Assembly: GCF_037975245.1 (NCBI RefSeq)
Contig: NC_092566.1
Span: 12,581,001 to 12,645,000, forward strand
DNA length: 64,000 bases
From: Apostichopus japonicus
Lineage: Eukaryota > Echinodermata > Holothuroidea > Aspidochirotida > Stichopodidae
Reading direction: 5' to 3'
In this document: positions 13,601 through 22,639 of the stretch, piece after piece
How positions within the stretch are numbered: the stretch's first letter is position 1
Layout: each line of letters opens with the position of its first letter
The notes under the pieces: generated by a model
What the model was told of the DNA's origin: nothing
Databases searched by the model: none
Seen by the model: the letters and a program-made list of their open reading frames with translations, nothing else
Made by a program: the position numbers and the translations under genes

Positions 13601-16600
13601 CATAGATCCATTTCACCACTGGCAAAGAATCAAAAAGGTTACTCACTGAGGAAGGCAAAGCGAGGCACACAAATTCCAGTGTCACAAGTGACTTCCTTTT
13701 CTTTTTTTTGTTGGAGTATGGCTGGAACAGATTGGAAACTGTAAGATGATTTGCAGATGCTGTATTCAGAAAGAAATGTTAGGGTTGACTTAATGTGTTT
13801 AGAAATGTTGTAGAGATTGACTTCAGATGACCTCTCTCAAAAACAATAGGGATCATGTACTCATGAGGAACATACACCAAGTATGAACTTGATCGAACCG
13901 GGCATGGTTGAATTATCGTGTTTACAAGCAAAAAATACCTTAATTTCACAAAATATCTATTCTGACTACAAATGAGCCCATACCTCCACCAAGTCAAAAG
14001 CATCACTGTAATCATCATGAGAAACACACACACCAAATTTCAAGTTAATCGGCCAGAGGGTGTTTACAAGGTTTTCAGTATTTGACCTCTACTGACCTGC
14101 CCCAAAACCAATAGGGATCATGTACATTATGAGGAACATGTACATACCAAGTATGAACTTGATCAATCTCGGCTTGGTCGACTTAGAGTGTTTGTTTACA
14201 AAAAGTACCAAAAATACATAAATTTTACAAAATTTCTATATTTTACCACAAATGAACCCAGAACTCCACCAAATGGAGTGTTTACAAATTTTTCAGTGTT
14301 TGACCTCTGTTCACCTCAAATGACCTCTCTCAAAAAAAATAGGGATCATGTACTCATTTTGAGGAGCATACATACTAAGTATGAACTTGATCCATCCAGG
14401 CATGGTCGACTAAGAGTGTTTACAATGAGCGTCACATACACACATACACAAACACATCATCTTGACTGCATATATTCCTTTTGCCTTCGGCACGGAATCG
14501 AAAAGCCACAAGGCTTTCAGATGAAATTTATAATTCAAATGCAAGTCACGTCGATGTGAAACGAATCATACCTAAATAACAAGTCTATGACCCCATTTGT
14601 TTCATAAAGACAGTTAACCCAGAACAAAATTGTTTGAGTTATCTACCTGTCACCTCCCATCATACATACCATACCTGTTATCATTATTGACCACTGTTGA
14701 CCTGAACTGACATTTGACCTGGGGTAAAACTAATACAGTTTTTCTACCTATTATGCTCAACGAACATACCCAATACGAGAATATTCAATTTGAAAACTGG
14801 TGAGGTTGTTTTATTGTTTGACCCTCAAATGACCTAACACCAAGGGTTAAACCATTACCAACAAGGTACTACTACATATACACTTAGCTCAACCACTATA
14901 CCAAGTATGACAAGAATCAAAGTTCAAACTGCTGAAATATGACTGTTACCATATATACAGTGTTTGACCACATTGACTCCGAATGACATATGACCAAGAG
15001 TAAAATCAACATGATTCTTTCTTTTACCTACTAAGCAATTCCCCCCTGGAAAATTTTTCTCCAGACAATTTCCCCCGGACAATTGCCCCCCCCCCATCGG
15101 ATTAAGGTTGGGTTAGGGTTGGGGTGGGGATTAGGGTGGAAATTTTCGGGGGGAAATTGTCCGGGCGGCAATTGTCCAGGGGGTCGAACGATCATGAAAA
15201 CTTCCTGACAGTAATATTTCAGCAGAATGTAACTTTGTCTGTATTATTTAACTTATCATTTGTATGTACTATGTATAGTTTCTAATAACCCTACCTATGG
15301 TGAAAACATTAAACTATGATATTGGTTTTTCAACGCTAACCAAAGAATTATGGCAAGGAATCACAAAACCTTTTGGTATTCCTGTTTTACTTGATCTGCA
15401 TCTTATTATCACATTGTGCTTGTATTCTAGAGTTTCATTCTACTACAGGTATAGTCTCAGTACTATAATCACAGGTTGTTAATAAGTATTAAGCTATGCT
15501 ACATTGTAGCAGAACTAGAAATAATCAGTTAATTACCTGCACTGCGACCAGCAGAATCTTCAATGCGGAGCATATATGCTCGACACCTGCTTATTAGGAT
15601 GGCCTGTCTGCCCACACCTTCTACACCAAGTTGCTGAAATTGCCCCGAATTCATGAGAGTTGCAGCTTCAGGAGTGACCTGTAGAATTTATCAGAACAAG
15701 TAATAAATTTCCTAAATTAAAAGAACAGTGCCTACCATTTGCAATTAGTAAAACCATTCTTATGTCCGTTGAGTTGTCAAGGGTCTCCAACAAGATGGAA
15801 TATAGTTACAGCCAGATCTGATCAGTGATGCTATTCAGAAGCATCAATGTGAAGTGTAAAAGACATTACTTATTTATTTAAGCCTTACAGTGTGAAATTC
15901 TGACTTGTGTGGTCAGTGATGTAGTGAAGGGACTTTGAAATGTAGTGAAATATCACAGTCCATAAATATATATTTTTTAAATATTTCCCAATTTGTATGT
16001 CAAACGTTTTTTTTTCTTCAAAAAAGACGCATTGGCATTTCGCAGTGTTCGACTGACTGTATCTAGCAGGTGTGTACCCATATCATTGATCTGCATCATG
16101 CACCGATTACCGAAATTATATATTCCAGACCAACCAGGGTTGTTTGACTTAAATCACAGTTGATTAAAATCACTGGTTTAAATCACAATTTTAATCAAAT
16201 AATTTTTTTAAATCACTGAATTAAATCACCTTTTCCAATATTTTTTGCTGAAAAAGTTGGTTTAAAGTCAATGCAATCATTTGGATCAACTGATACCACC
16301 AAATTACACACTGTAGAATGATGTTAACCCATATGTACCCCTCTAGAGCAGTCAACTTCTAAATTTTATAAAATTAGGTTACCCAAATACACTTGTTTAT
16401 GAATAAAAATCGAACTCATTTATAAAATTTAAAAAACTTAATTTTTTTCACGATCCCTTCTGCAATTCATAGTTATGGTATAATAATGATGATGTTGCAT
16501 AGTAATATAGGCTAATGATTACAATAGAATCCCAAGGCATTTAACATATATATATATCTTCATTATAGTGATGAGAGAAAACAATAATGTGGCTTCTGTT

Positions 16601-17135
16601 TTCATCAAAGTTTTAGTTTTATTCGACCAATGAACCAATGATCATGTCATTGAAAATCTTACAATTAAGTGGTAGGCTACATGTAATATTCTCACTCACA
16701 TAATTTTGATCGATTCAGTCAGGTGGTAATGAAACATCACACAAAGTAGCAATCTTTCTATATAATGTTGTCGATGTATGCAATGTGCAGTGTAATTTCC
16801 ATGTAGCATTTAATACAACTATAGCCTAGTATAGCCTAGACCTAGCTCTTATGCCTAGCCTAGCCATAATAGTAGTAGTATTGCTATGTTAGATAGGCCC
16901 TAGGCTGGCCCTAGGCTATACTACTTATATTAGTACTCCAGTAACACAGCCATGTTCAATGACTAGGCCCTAGTAGCCTACTACTACTAGGTCCTTGTAA
17001 CAGTAGGCATAGGTCCTATGCCTAGTATGGTTCTAGCTAGATAGGCCCGGGCTATGCTGACTTTATTACCCCCTCTCTTCTAAAGTTGTCGATCACCAGT
17101 TGATTATACTCCAGTCTGGATAGAATTCCTTCCAT
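1711..17135 (-). CDS. SAM-UBZ4-UIM-HECT ubiquitin ligase, G2E3-like (13 exons, 3' end outside window)
   Basis: This is a gene model built by hand from splice sites. The exons, in transcript order, are 17135-17070, 15678-15537, 13738-13647, 11512-11210, 9205-9096, 8223-8143, 7948-7871, 6759-6679, 6331-6230, 5524-5300, 3786-3525, 2780-2626 and 1946-1711. Every junction is GT/AG and the reading frame runs unbroken for 644 codons. Domains in order: SAM-like helices (about 1-58), a basic cluster (80-85), a conserved G2E3-like region (about 86-200), a UBZ4-type C2HC finger (215-234), a Pro/Ser linker made of three related exons (238-317), a UIM (334-348), and HECT from about 370 onward. HECT E3 ligases take ubiquitin on a C-terminal cysteine and pass it to substrate; that cysteine is not in the window. 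The domain set suggests a ligase that also binds ubiquitin chains. The substrate is unknown. Proteins labelled G2/M-phase-specific E3 ligase-like in fish are the nearest family I recognise. Confidence 0.85.
2626..2780 (-). CDS. Exon 12: HECT domain, middle
   Basis: It is 155 bp, phase 0 in and phase 2 out, with acceptor CATTGCAG and donor GTATAT. It encodes 51 residues containing VGDWAANNGC and KEDILQTLFKQHIYY. Placement and phase agree with the exons either side. The sequence is less conserved, as expected for this part of the subfamily. Confidence 0.82.
3145..3430. repeat. Pair of 28-bp near-palindromes flanking a 230-bp segment
   Basis: Positions 3145-3172 and 3403-3430 are near-identical copies of a palindromic sequence centred on CCAGCATGCTGG and bounded by AGCTCA and TGAGCT. 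They lie in intron 11 of the HECT gene. The right half-site, with the following CTAAAAAACCA, recurs alone at about 10681. This could be a small foldback element. Confidence 0.5.
3525..3786 (-). CDS. Exon 11: HECT N-lobe core
   Basis: It is 262 bp, phase 2 in and phase 0 out (donor GTAATA). The hallmark is YRLAGQIIAWSILHGGPGFP, matching the HECT 'aG..ia.si.hGGp' helix of the G2E3-like subfamily. The frame is open throughout. Confidence 0.9.
4506..5065. mobile_element. hAT-like MITE, 8-bp target duplication CATGGAGC
   Basis: The left end begins CAGGGGTCGC; the right end, read inward, begins CAGGGGTAGCGAC. CATGGAGC is present exactly at 4498-4505 and 5066-5073. CAGGG ends with 8-bp duplications are typical of hAT elements. 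There is no transposase; it is a non-autonomous copy inside intron 10. The inside contains an extra copy of the left flank (see findings). Confidence 0.65.
5300..5524 (-). CDS. Exon 10: start of HECT domain
   Basis: It is 225 bp, phase 2 at both ends. It contains VICFSGEEAVDLGGPRREFF, the classic HECT N-lobe opening (GEE..D.GGPRREFF). It is well conserved with G2E3-like and other HECT ligases. Confidence 0.92.
5600..5725. repeat. GGACTCG-rich repeat
   Basis: It is a dense run of imperfect copies of GGACTCG and CGAGTCC in both directions, starting with CAGTGCTGAAGGACTCGAG. It may be the surviving left end of another MITE. No matching right end was found. Confidence 0.5.
6230..6331 (-). CDS. 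Exon 9: ubiquitin-interacting motif
   Basis: It is 102 bp, phase 2 at both ends. It encodes acidic text ending DDELQHVIEDSLKD, residues about 334-347. This fits the UIM pattern (acidic, Leu, x, x, Ala/Val, x, x, x, Ser, x, x, acidic), with Val where Ala is usual and the key Ser present. UIMs bind ubiquitin in an alpha helix. Confidence 0.75.
6679..6759 (-). CDS. Exon 8: third, most diverged copy of the linker exon
   Basis: It is 81 bp, phase 2 at both ends. It encodes DSSALAGPSAPARSTQQRQP, still matching exons 6 and 7 at the conserved Ala/Leu, Pro-Ser, Ser/Thr and Gln-Arg positions. The greater divergence and longer intron suggest an older duplication. Confidence 0.78.
7871..7948 (-). CDS. 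Exon 7: second copy of the triplicated linker exon
   Basis: It is 78 bp, phase 2 at both ends. It encodes DDTDLPCPSLTPMVSTPQRS, aligned residue for residue with exon 6. It lies 272 bp from exon 6. The intron bases after the acceptor side (AAGATAATTACAAGAA) and the donor GTAAGCT are shared, which points to a tandem duplication of exon plus intron. Confidence 0.8.
8143..8223 (-). CDS. Exon 6: first copy of a triplicated linker exon
   Basis: It is 81 bp, phase 2 at both ends, so it can be added or skipped without changing frame. It encodes a Pro/Ser/Arg-rich stretch of 27 residues (DDSALPGPSTPVISAPQRLP). The two following exons have the same layout, and the flanking intron sequence is shared with the next copy. 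The segment is probably disordered. Confidence 0.8.
9096..9205 (-). CDS. Exon 5: UBZ4-type C2HC zinc finger
   Basis: It is 110 bp, phase 0 in and phase 2 out. It contains CFICHVEIPETKLKQHRESC: Cys215, Cys218, His230 and Cys234, a C-X2-C-X11-H-X3-C spacing. That is the spacing of RAD18-type UBZ4 fingers, which bind ubiquitin. All four zinc ligands are intact. Confidence 0.85.
9266..10205. mobile_element. hAT-like MITE, 8-bp target duplication CTCCTGAA
   Basis: The termini are TAGTGTTTACACGGGT and its exact reverse complement (16 bp). The left copy is preceded by an extra TAGT. CTCCTGAA occurs at 9258-9265 and 10206-10213. Subterminal GGGTACCCG and TACCCGGTTCCTA blocks recur at both ends and at about 9461-9500. 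It lies in intron 4 of the HECT gene and has no transposase. Confidence 0.75.
10617..10680. repeat. GATA/GACA microsatellite
   Basis: About eight GATA-type units pass into a run of seven or so GACA units. It is a simple-sequence repeat inside intron 4. Confidence 0.85.
11210..11512 (-). CDS. Exon 4: conserved N-terminal region of G2E3-like proteins
   Basis: It is 303 bp (101 codons), phase 0 at both ends, with acceptor TTTCTTTCAG and donor GTAAGT. Hallmarks visible are KSAGLGKKKL, EYPKLRDAGGFQYL and GQAKVY-type text (KQAKVYLRPIQAELDLS). In fish G2E3-like proteins this block (AGLGEK, YPKL..GGFELL, QAKVYIRPIQ) precedes the ubiquitin-binding and HECT parts. Its biochemical role is unknown. Confidence 0.88.
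12251..13336. mobile_element. hAT-like element with internal ~180-bp tandem units
   Basis: The ends are CAGTGGCGTAGCCAGG and CCTGGCTACGCCACTG, an exact 16-bp inverted repeat. Flanks CACACACG and CACACACT agree at 7 of 8 bases. Inside, a unit containing 'AAATTTTGAACAATTA..GGTCCTTAGAAGCAAT' is repeated about four times (near 12355, 12795, 12970, 13162). There is no open transposase frame. It lies in intron 3. Confidence 0.75.
12420..12674. mobile_element. Small hAT-like MITE nested in the 12251-13336 element
   Basis: The left end starts CAAGGTTCG; the right end, read inward, starts CAGGGTTCCCAGG. Both lead into GTCCAAAACCTG-type repeats. Flanks TTTTCAAA (12412-12419) and TTTTCAAG (12675-12682) match at 7 of 8. 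Removing it restores the host element's tandem unit, which supports insertion. Confidence 0.6.
13430..15035 (+). repeat. Diverged intron repeat family, further copies
   Basis: At least four head-to-tail copies share ACCAATAGGGATCATGTACT, then CCAAGTATGAACTTGATC, then GTGTTTACAAGG, then TTTGACCTCTGTTGACC. This is the same family as at 361-1600. It lies across introns 2 and 3 around exon 3. Confidence 0.65.
13647..13738 (-). CDS. Exon 3: basic cluster (possible NLS) and start of conserved region
   Basis: It is 92 bp, phase 1 in and phase 0 out (donor GTGAGT). It encodes KKKKRK at about residues 80-85, a plausible monopartite nuclear localisation signal. TLEFVCLALPSS follows and resembles the 'FVCLA' start of the conserved block in fish G2E3-like proteins. 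The phase fits exons 2 and 4 exactly. Confidence 0.75.
15036..15185. repeat. GGACAATTGCC foldback repeat
   Basis: Left arm copies of GGACAATT(G/T)CCCCC are mirrored by GGGGGAAATTGTCC and GGCAATTGTCC on the right. A GGGTTAGGGTTGGGG spacer lies between. It can form a hairpin and looks like a small foldback element. Confidence 0.55.
15537..15678 (-). CDS. Exon 2: second half of SAM-like domain
   Basis: It is 142 bp, phase 0 in and phase 1 out, with acceptor ATTCTACAG and donor GTAATT. It codes for residues 23-69. The stretch QFQQLGVEGVGRQAILISR has the spacing of the last SAM helices (an 'LGV..vG.R..il' pattern). SAM domains mediate self-association or protein binding. The match is by pattern only. 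Confidence 0.75.
16137..16235. repeat. TTAAATCA-rich repeat
   Basis: After CAGGGTTGTTTGAC there are at least six AAATCA or TGATT motifs in 90 bp. It resembles the left end of an hAT-like MITE. No right end is visible. Confidence 0.4.
16820..17050. repeat. CCTAG-rich low-complexity DNA
   Basis: CCTAG, GCCTAG and AGGCCCTAG recur every few bases on both strands, just downstream of exon 1 within intron 1. No coding or regulatory assignment can be made. Confidence 0.6.
17070..17135 (-). CDS. Exon 1: start codon and first half of SAM-like domain
   Basis: It codes for 22 residues beginning MEGILSRLEYNQLV and ends in phase 0 at a GTAATA donor. I chose this ATG because it opens directly on the SAM-like helix. 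The frame is also open upstream to an ATG at 17264, so an N-terminal extension of 43 residues is possible. An acceptor-like TTATTTAG lies just upstream, so the 5' UTR may itself be spliced. Confidence 0.7.
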
Positions 17136-17435
17136 ACTTCTGAGCTGTTGTGAGAACCTAAATAACGGCAGTACAGGTGAAGCACGACAATAAGAAAACG
17201 CAGTAGACCTAGGCCCTACATGTATTCTCGGCATATGCGAATTGCGTGACTTTACTACGTACATTTACATCACTCACATCAGTCTATTACTGTCTAGTAA
17301 CCGGTCGTGCAGCGCACCACTGCTCCGTATGCATTACGTACACGTTGTATCCAGGGACCAGCTTAGACCTCAACGAACATTTAGATTCCCGCCATTTTAC
17401 AAGAGCGCTTTTATATACTAAAAGTAAACAACATA
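17136..17435 (-). promoter_or_regulatory. 5' flank / probable promoter region of the HECT gene
   Basis: This is the stretch between the chosen ATG and the minisatellite. It is richer in CpG (for example AACCGGTCGTGCAGCGC) than the introns. No TATA box or clear initiator can be assigned. The assignment rests on position alone. Confidence 0.35.
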
Positions 17436-17439
17436 TTAG

Positions 17440-18018
17440 AGAACGGCATCAAATGAGACAACAACATCAAAGTAGACAACGGCATCGAAGGAGACAACGG
17501 CATCGAATGAGACAACGGCATCGAAGGAGACAACGGCATCGAAGGAGACAACGGCATCGAAGGAGACAACGGCATTAAAGGAGACAACAACATTAAAGTA
17601 GACCACGGCATTAAAGGAGGCAACGGCATCAGAGGAGACAACACCATTGAAGTAGACAACAACATTAAAGTAGGCAACAACATTAAACGAGACAACAACA
17701 TTGAAGTAGACAACGGCATTAAAGTAGACAACAACATTAAAGGAGACAACAACATTGAAGTAGACAACGGCATTAAAGGAGACAACAACATTAAAGTAGA
17801 CAACAACATTAAAGTAGACAACTTCATGAAAGGAGGCAACTGCATCAGATGAGACAACAACATTGAAGTAGACAACGGCATCAAATGAAACAACGGCATA
17901 AAAGTAGACAACAACATCAAAGGAGACAACAACATCAAATGAGACAACATAAAAGTAAACAACAACATTAAATTAGACAACAGCATCGAAGGAGACAACA
18001 TCAAAGGAGACAACAAAA
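17440..18018. repeat. 18-bp minisatellite, block 1
   Basis: About 32 units of AGACAACGGCATCRAAGG vary at GG/TA, CGG/CAA and ATC/ATT. It lies about 0.3 kb upstream of the HECT gene start. An 18-bp period keeps any frame open, so the 201-codon minus-strand frame here is not evidence of a gene. Confidence 0.85.
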
Positions 18019-18106
18019 TACATTGCCCTTTTGGCGTTCCATATATATGCGCTCTGTATTACGTACTTCGACGTCATACCATACTGCTTTTGGTGAACAG
18101 CGCCGT

Positions 18107-18466
18107 CAGCATCAAAGTAGACAACGGCATCAAATGAGACAACGGCATCAAAGTAGACAACAACGTTAAAGGAGGCAACGGCATCAGAGGAGAAAACAAC
18201 ATTGAAGTAGACAACAACAGCATTAAATGAGGCATCGGCATCAAGGGAGACAACGGCATCAAGGGAGAAAACAACATTAAAGGAGACAGCGGCGTTAAGG
18301 GAGACAACAACATTGAAGTAGACAACAACATTAAAGTAGACAACGGCATAAAAGTAGACAACATCAAAGGAGACAACAACATCAAATGAGACAACATAAA
18401 AGTAAACAACAACATTAAATTAGACAACAGCATCGAAGGAGACAACATCAAAGGAGACAACAAAAT
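18107..18466. repeat. 18-bp minisatellite, block 2
   Basis: The same unit type occurs in about 20 copies. Its last ~140 bp and the following CATTGCCCTTTTGGCG repeat the end of block 1 at a 447-bp offset. Block 2 therefore arose by segmental duplication. The 88-bp spacer at 18019-18106 is non-repetitive. Confidence 0.85.
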
Positions 18467-18681
18467 ACATTGCCCTTTTGGCGTTCCATAGTGTGCAGAG
18501 TAGATGCTGCTGGGGTAACTCTCCCTTCAAGGAAAGTGCTGAGGAGGAGAGTATATAGAGTTGAAAGGCCCAGTTCCCTCTGGCATTTGGACGGAAACCA
18601 CAAACTGATTCGGTAAATATAACATTATGTCAATGAAATAGTTTGTGACTGGATTGAGTTCATTAGACCTTTGCACATAGC

Positions 18682-19040
18682 CAGGGGCGTAGCGAGCGGG
18701 GGGGGGGGTGTGGGGGGTGTCACACCCCCCCAATAATTTGGTCGCTGTCGGCAAATTTTGGGTCTGTCGGCAAAAGGAGAAAAGGTGAAGAGAGCGGAAG
18801 GGGAAGAAAGAAGGAAAGCTGAATAGAGAAAAGGAGAACGGGAGCTTCTTCCGTGCCAAATTTGACTTAAAATATGCACCAGATTGCATCTAAGGACGTT
18901 ACAAAACTAAAAATTTTCCAAAGGGGAGGGGTAGACCCCCTACCCTTAGACCCCTCCCCCATTTCAGTCACCACTTCCAGATCCGTCGGCAAATCAAATT
19001 CTCCACACCCCCCAACAAAAACCCCTTCGCTACGCCCCTG
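18682..19040. mobile_element. hAT-like MITE, exact 8-bp target duplication CACATAGC
   Basis: The ends CAGGGGCGTAGCGA and TCGCTACGCCCCTG are exact 14-bp inverted repeats. CACATAGC flanks both sides (18674-18681, 19041-19048). Poly-G and poly-C tracts lie near the ends. It is 359 bp with no coding capacity. Confidence 0.85.
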
Positions 19041-19290
19041 CACATAGCCAGAATTTTCTAAGTACTAACAGACTAAAATTAAACGTGAAATTTTAATGAC
19101 CCGCATCAGACTACAGACACCCACTGGCGGATCCAAGGGGGGGCCAAGGGGGGCCATGGCCCCCCCAATGGTGAGCCAAAAAGTGTTTCCGAACATCCGC
19201 TAAATCATATGATTGGAAATTAAAAAATCGAGAGGAATAGCAGTGGTAGACTAGTCTAAACCTTTTCGTTTTCTGGTTTAAAATTAAATG

Positions 19291-19799
19291 CAGAGCTCCC
19301 AACTGACCCGCAATTCGCGGGAATTAGACCCGCATTCTAACACCCAAACCCGCTGACCCGCACAAGCGTCCGAAAAAAACGCATTGTAATTGTCAAGTAT
19401 ACATAAAAAAATTTGCATCAATTTTTGACTTAGCAACCATCATTTCTTTAGCATTTAGCATAATAGAGTATAAAACCTCCTTTACAGCATCATTTGAACC
19501 TCAAATTAGCCTATATTTCTTTTCAATGGGGCGAGCAGCGAACATTTTCATGCCACAGGAAAGAATGAATTATCACCTACTATTCAATTTATTGATGTTA
19601 CACACAAAAATGCAAATATCTCAGAAAATTTTGGGTGACAAAAGCCTTTCTAAGTGCCACCATTTTACATGTAGGCATCACCAGGATTCCAAAAAAAATC
19701 AAAAGGGGAGGGGGACACCCCCTCCCATTAAACCCCACCCCCAGGACGGCGATTCGTGGCATGGACCAGCATTTGCCTTCTCAAGAGTTGGGAGCTATG
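19291..19799. mobile_element. Nested MITE with AGCTCCCAACT ends
   Basis: The ends CAGAGCTCCCAACT and AGTTGGGAGCTATG form a 14-bp inverted repeat with one mismatch. TAAATG is duplicated at 19285-19290 and 19800-19805. The duplication is 6 bp, so superfamily assignment is open. Confidence 0.7.
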
Positions 19800-19809
19800 T
19801 AAATGTATG

Positions 19810-20583
19810 CATGGGCGGCAATCCCGGGGGGGGGGGAATATTTCCCCCCATGAAAATGGGTGGAGGGGATGTAATACACCATATCCCCCCCCCACCAAAT
19901 GCCAGGGATACGAATATTTTCATGCCTACATTTATGCATCATCGTGAATGTACGGCTCTTTTTTAGCTTCATTTCTCGCCTACCATAAACGCAGTGCGAT
20001 CTTTTCAAATAAACCGTCTTTATCTTTATCACGGTATTGATATAGTACATATATGCACCCTCATAGTATTCATATAGGCCCTATAGTAGGCCTACACACG
20101 TACATGTTCCCTCGAACAGCTGAGAATCTCATGTTACCAGGGTAATGCTTAATACACGTTTCACCTGGATGCCCTAGCAATCGGTACCTAGGAATGTAAC
20201 TATGTGTAATTGTGTATTGCATGTGTATAGGCCTATAATAGCCTGCATGAGGCCATTTTCTTCATCGAATAAAAGAGCTCTCGAACATTCTAACGTAGCG
20301 CCTGAAATAAGATTGACAGGGGCAATTTTCCCAAAATAACACCCGAAATTAAAAAAAAGTATTTTGGATCCTGATTATGAGATATTTCGGACATGATATC
20401 CCTATTTTAAAGTTGGGTATATGCCGCTTGGAAACCTCGGGAAGTGCCGTTTCCGGCCATCTAGAGGGTTTGTAAATCCCCAAGTTTTCTTGTACGCTTC
20501 GCGCCAACACATGGTGGCGCTACGCTTAGATAGTCAACAAGGTCATATCCCCTTTCACTCGGAAGTACGGATCGCCGCCCATG
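19810..20583. mobile_element. Nested hAT-like MITE, exact 8-bp target duplication AATGTATG
   Basis: The ends CATGGGCGGCAATC and GATCGCCGCCCATG match at 13 of 14. AATGTATG occurs at 19802-19809 and 20584-20591. It inserted 10 bp from the other nested element, in target DNA that already carried it. It contains the GCGCCAAC..ATGGTGGCGC module (20490-20531). Confidence 0.8.
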
Positions 20584-20927
20584 AATGTATGAGCATGAGG
20601 ATTTACAGTTTAACACAATTTTGCAGTTGCAGGCTGGTTGTAAGAAATTTATAACCTATGAGAAATAAAATTTCTTGAGAAAGATGATCCCAACTTTGTT
20701 TTATAAATATTTTAGAAAGTTACACCTGGGAAACATTTTTTTAGAAGTAAATTAACATCACCATTGTACACTTTTGTCGCACCAAATTGCATCTGAGGGC
20801 ATTCAGCAATAGAAAATTTTCCAAAGGGGAGGGGGGCACCCCCTCCCCTTAGACCCTCCCCCATATCACTCTAATGCCATTTTGGCCCCTCCCAAACAAA
20901 GGCCCTGGATCCGCCAGTGCAGACACC

Positions 20928-22620
20928 CCATCAGATGCTTATTTTGCCACTGGTCTCTAAATGTTAGGTGGCTCAGTTTAAATTGTTAAAATGCATTTTA
21001 GTCTTGTTTTAACATGGGGTTGGAAATTCAGGGGGAAATAAATGCCACCCATCAATTATGTTGGGTGAATAAGAAATCGTGGTTGATCAGAAACACAAAT
21101 CAAGGGACCATTAGGCATGTTTTTACACATTGCCCACTGCCAAAATCATTGGGTTTATGCCCCACCTCCCCCTTAACCTTGCAGTTAATACCAATGTGAC
21201 TAACATAAGTGTCAATTTAGTCCTGAGGACAATATAGCATCTAAAAGGAGGAATAAATTAGAAATGAATTTGGTGTGTAATAAACTACATTTCAAATGTT
21301 TATCATTTGAGTTGATACCAGAACAAATGCCCCAATTTGAAAATATACATATATAATATATATAAAGAAAATCACTTCAAATATATCCATAAGTATTTTG
21401 GATACTTCTTCAAGAGCCTATAGATTACTTTTAAATATCAACACTGTCTAAGTTACAGTATGCCGCAATCACTGTGTGCAACAATTGGTTTATGGTTCAC
21501 AGCTGAAAGCAATTAAAGGAACATATGCATTCACAGACCCATATTCAACATGTTTCATGGGGGGAGGGGGGGGGTGGGGAATTATAATGCCCCTCCAAAG
21601 TGTTGTTCTTTTTTATCATTACTGGACTAATTCATAGGATTTTCCCAAGGAATAGGTTAATAAAGGGAGTGTCTTGCATGCATGCATTTCATTAAAGTGA
21701 CGTCCCATACAGAAGGATATTGGAGAAAAAAACTGATGTTTGTATTAATTTTAGTATCTTTCAGGTTAAAATTCCCATTCCTAAAGGTAGTCTTTTATTG
21801 ACATTTCAGCAGAAGGCACATGTACACCAGCTTTGGAGAGAATCTCCAATGGAAGTTATGAAACATGTTTGTTATATGAACTACACATCTTCCTTTAAGA
21901 AATGAATCGTTCTCAAATCTCATATTTACTTTTATATAGGTGTATCAGATTGAGTACAAGAAACCGGTTGTATTTGGTGTTGTTCATACGTCATTTGTGG
22001 GCAACAGGGATGAAATGTGAAAATGTAAATAAGGCCACAATGAGACTTTAGATAGATCTTTGTTTAGAAATGCTAATGTATCACATTATTTGTGTCAGAT
22101 CATACAAGTATGATGCATACAATCTCTATGAATTGTGTTGAATTCCTAACCAAATTAGTCATTGCACACCATCAATAAAAGCTATAAGTTTTGCATTCTG
22201 GTTACTTTCAGATGGCAGATAGTAGTGCATGCACACATTGACGGTTTTCTAGGCTGATAAAATTCATTAGACTTGGTGACTGATTAAGTTAAAAATACTG
22301 TTAACAGATAAATATGTCACGTGTACGTACAGAATAAACTTAAAACAAAGATAATACAAACTTGATGTCTAAAAAGTCAAAGGAAATGATCACTATATGA
22401 ATCAATGATGTGTTTACCCTCAAAGAAGTCAATGTAGAGAATATATAGTCTTTTTTATCTACATGAAAACTACCTATGGCAAGAGTTTAAAAATATAATA
22501 AAAGTATTGAATGAGAAAGAATGTTTGGCTATACCACTGCTAAGTCATTAGACTTGGTGAATGATTAAGTCAAAGTTACTGTTATCAGATAAATATGTGT
22601 ACGTACAGAATATATTTAAA
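20928..22620. other. Intergenic DNA without recognised features
   Basis: It is AT-rich and unique-looking. The short open frames on either strand have no recognisable motif or splice context. G-runs at about 21541 and a TATA-rich stretch at about 21340 are simple sequence. Confidence 0.5.
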
Positions 22621-22639
22621 ACACTGTGTGTGTGTGTGC

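Larger units (their letters stand above)
19122..20919. mobile_element. hAT-like element, exact 8-bp target duplication CAGACACC, carrying two nested elements
   Basis: The termini CACTGGCGGATCCA and TGGATCCGCCAGTG are exact inverted repeats. CAGACACC lies at 19114-19121 and 20920-20927. Without the two inner insertions the element would be about 0.5 kb. No transposase frame is present. Confidence 0.85.

Noticed and set aside
15100-15140. GGGTTAGGGTTGGGG as telomeric repeat
   Set aside because: It is only two or three degenerate units inside a small foldback element; no telomere array is present.
17411-18463. Minus-strand frames of 201 and 129 codons rich in Leu, Ser, Met and Pro
   Set aside because: An 18-bp repeat with no stop in one phase is open by construction. 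Other phases are also open, and there is no start or splice context.
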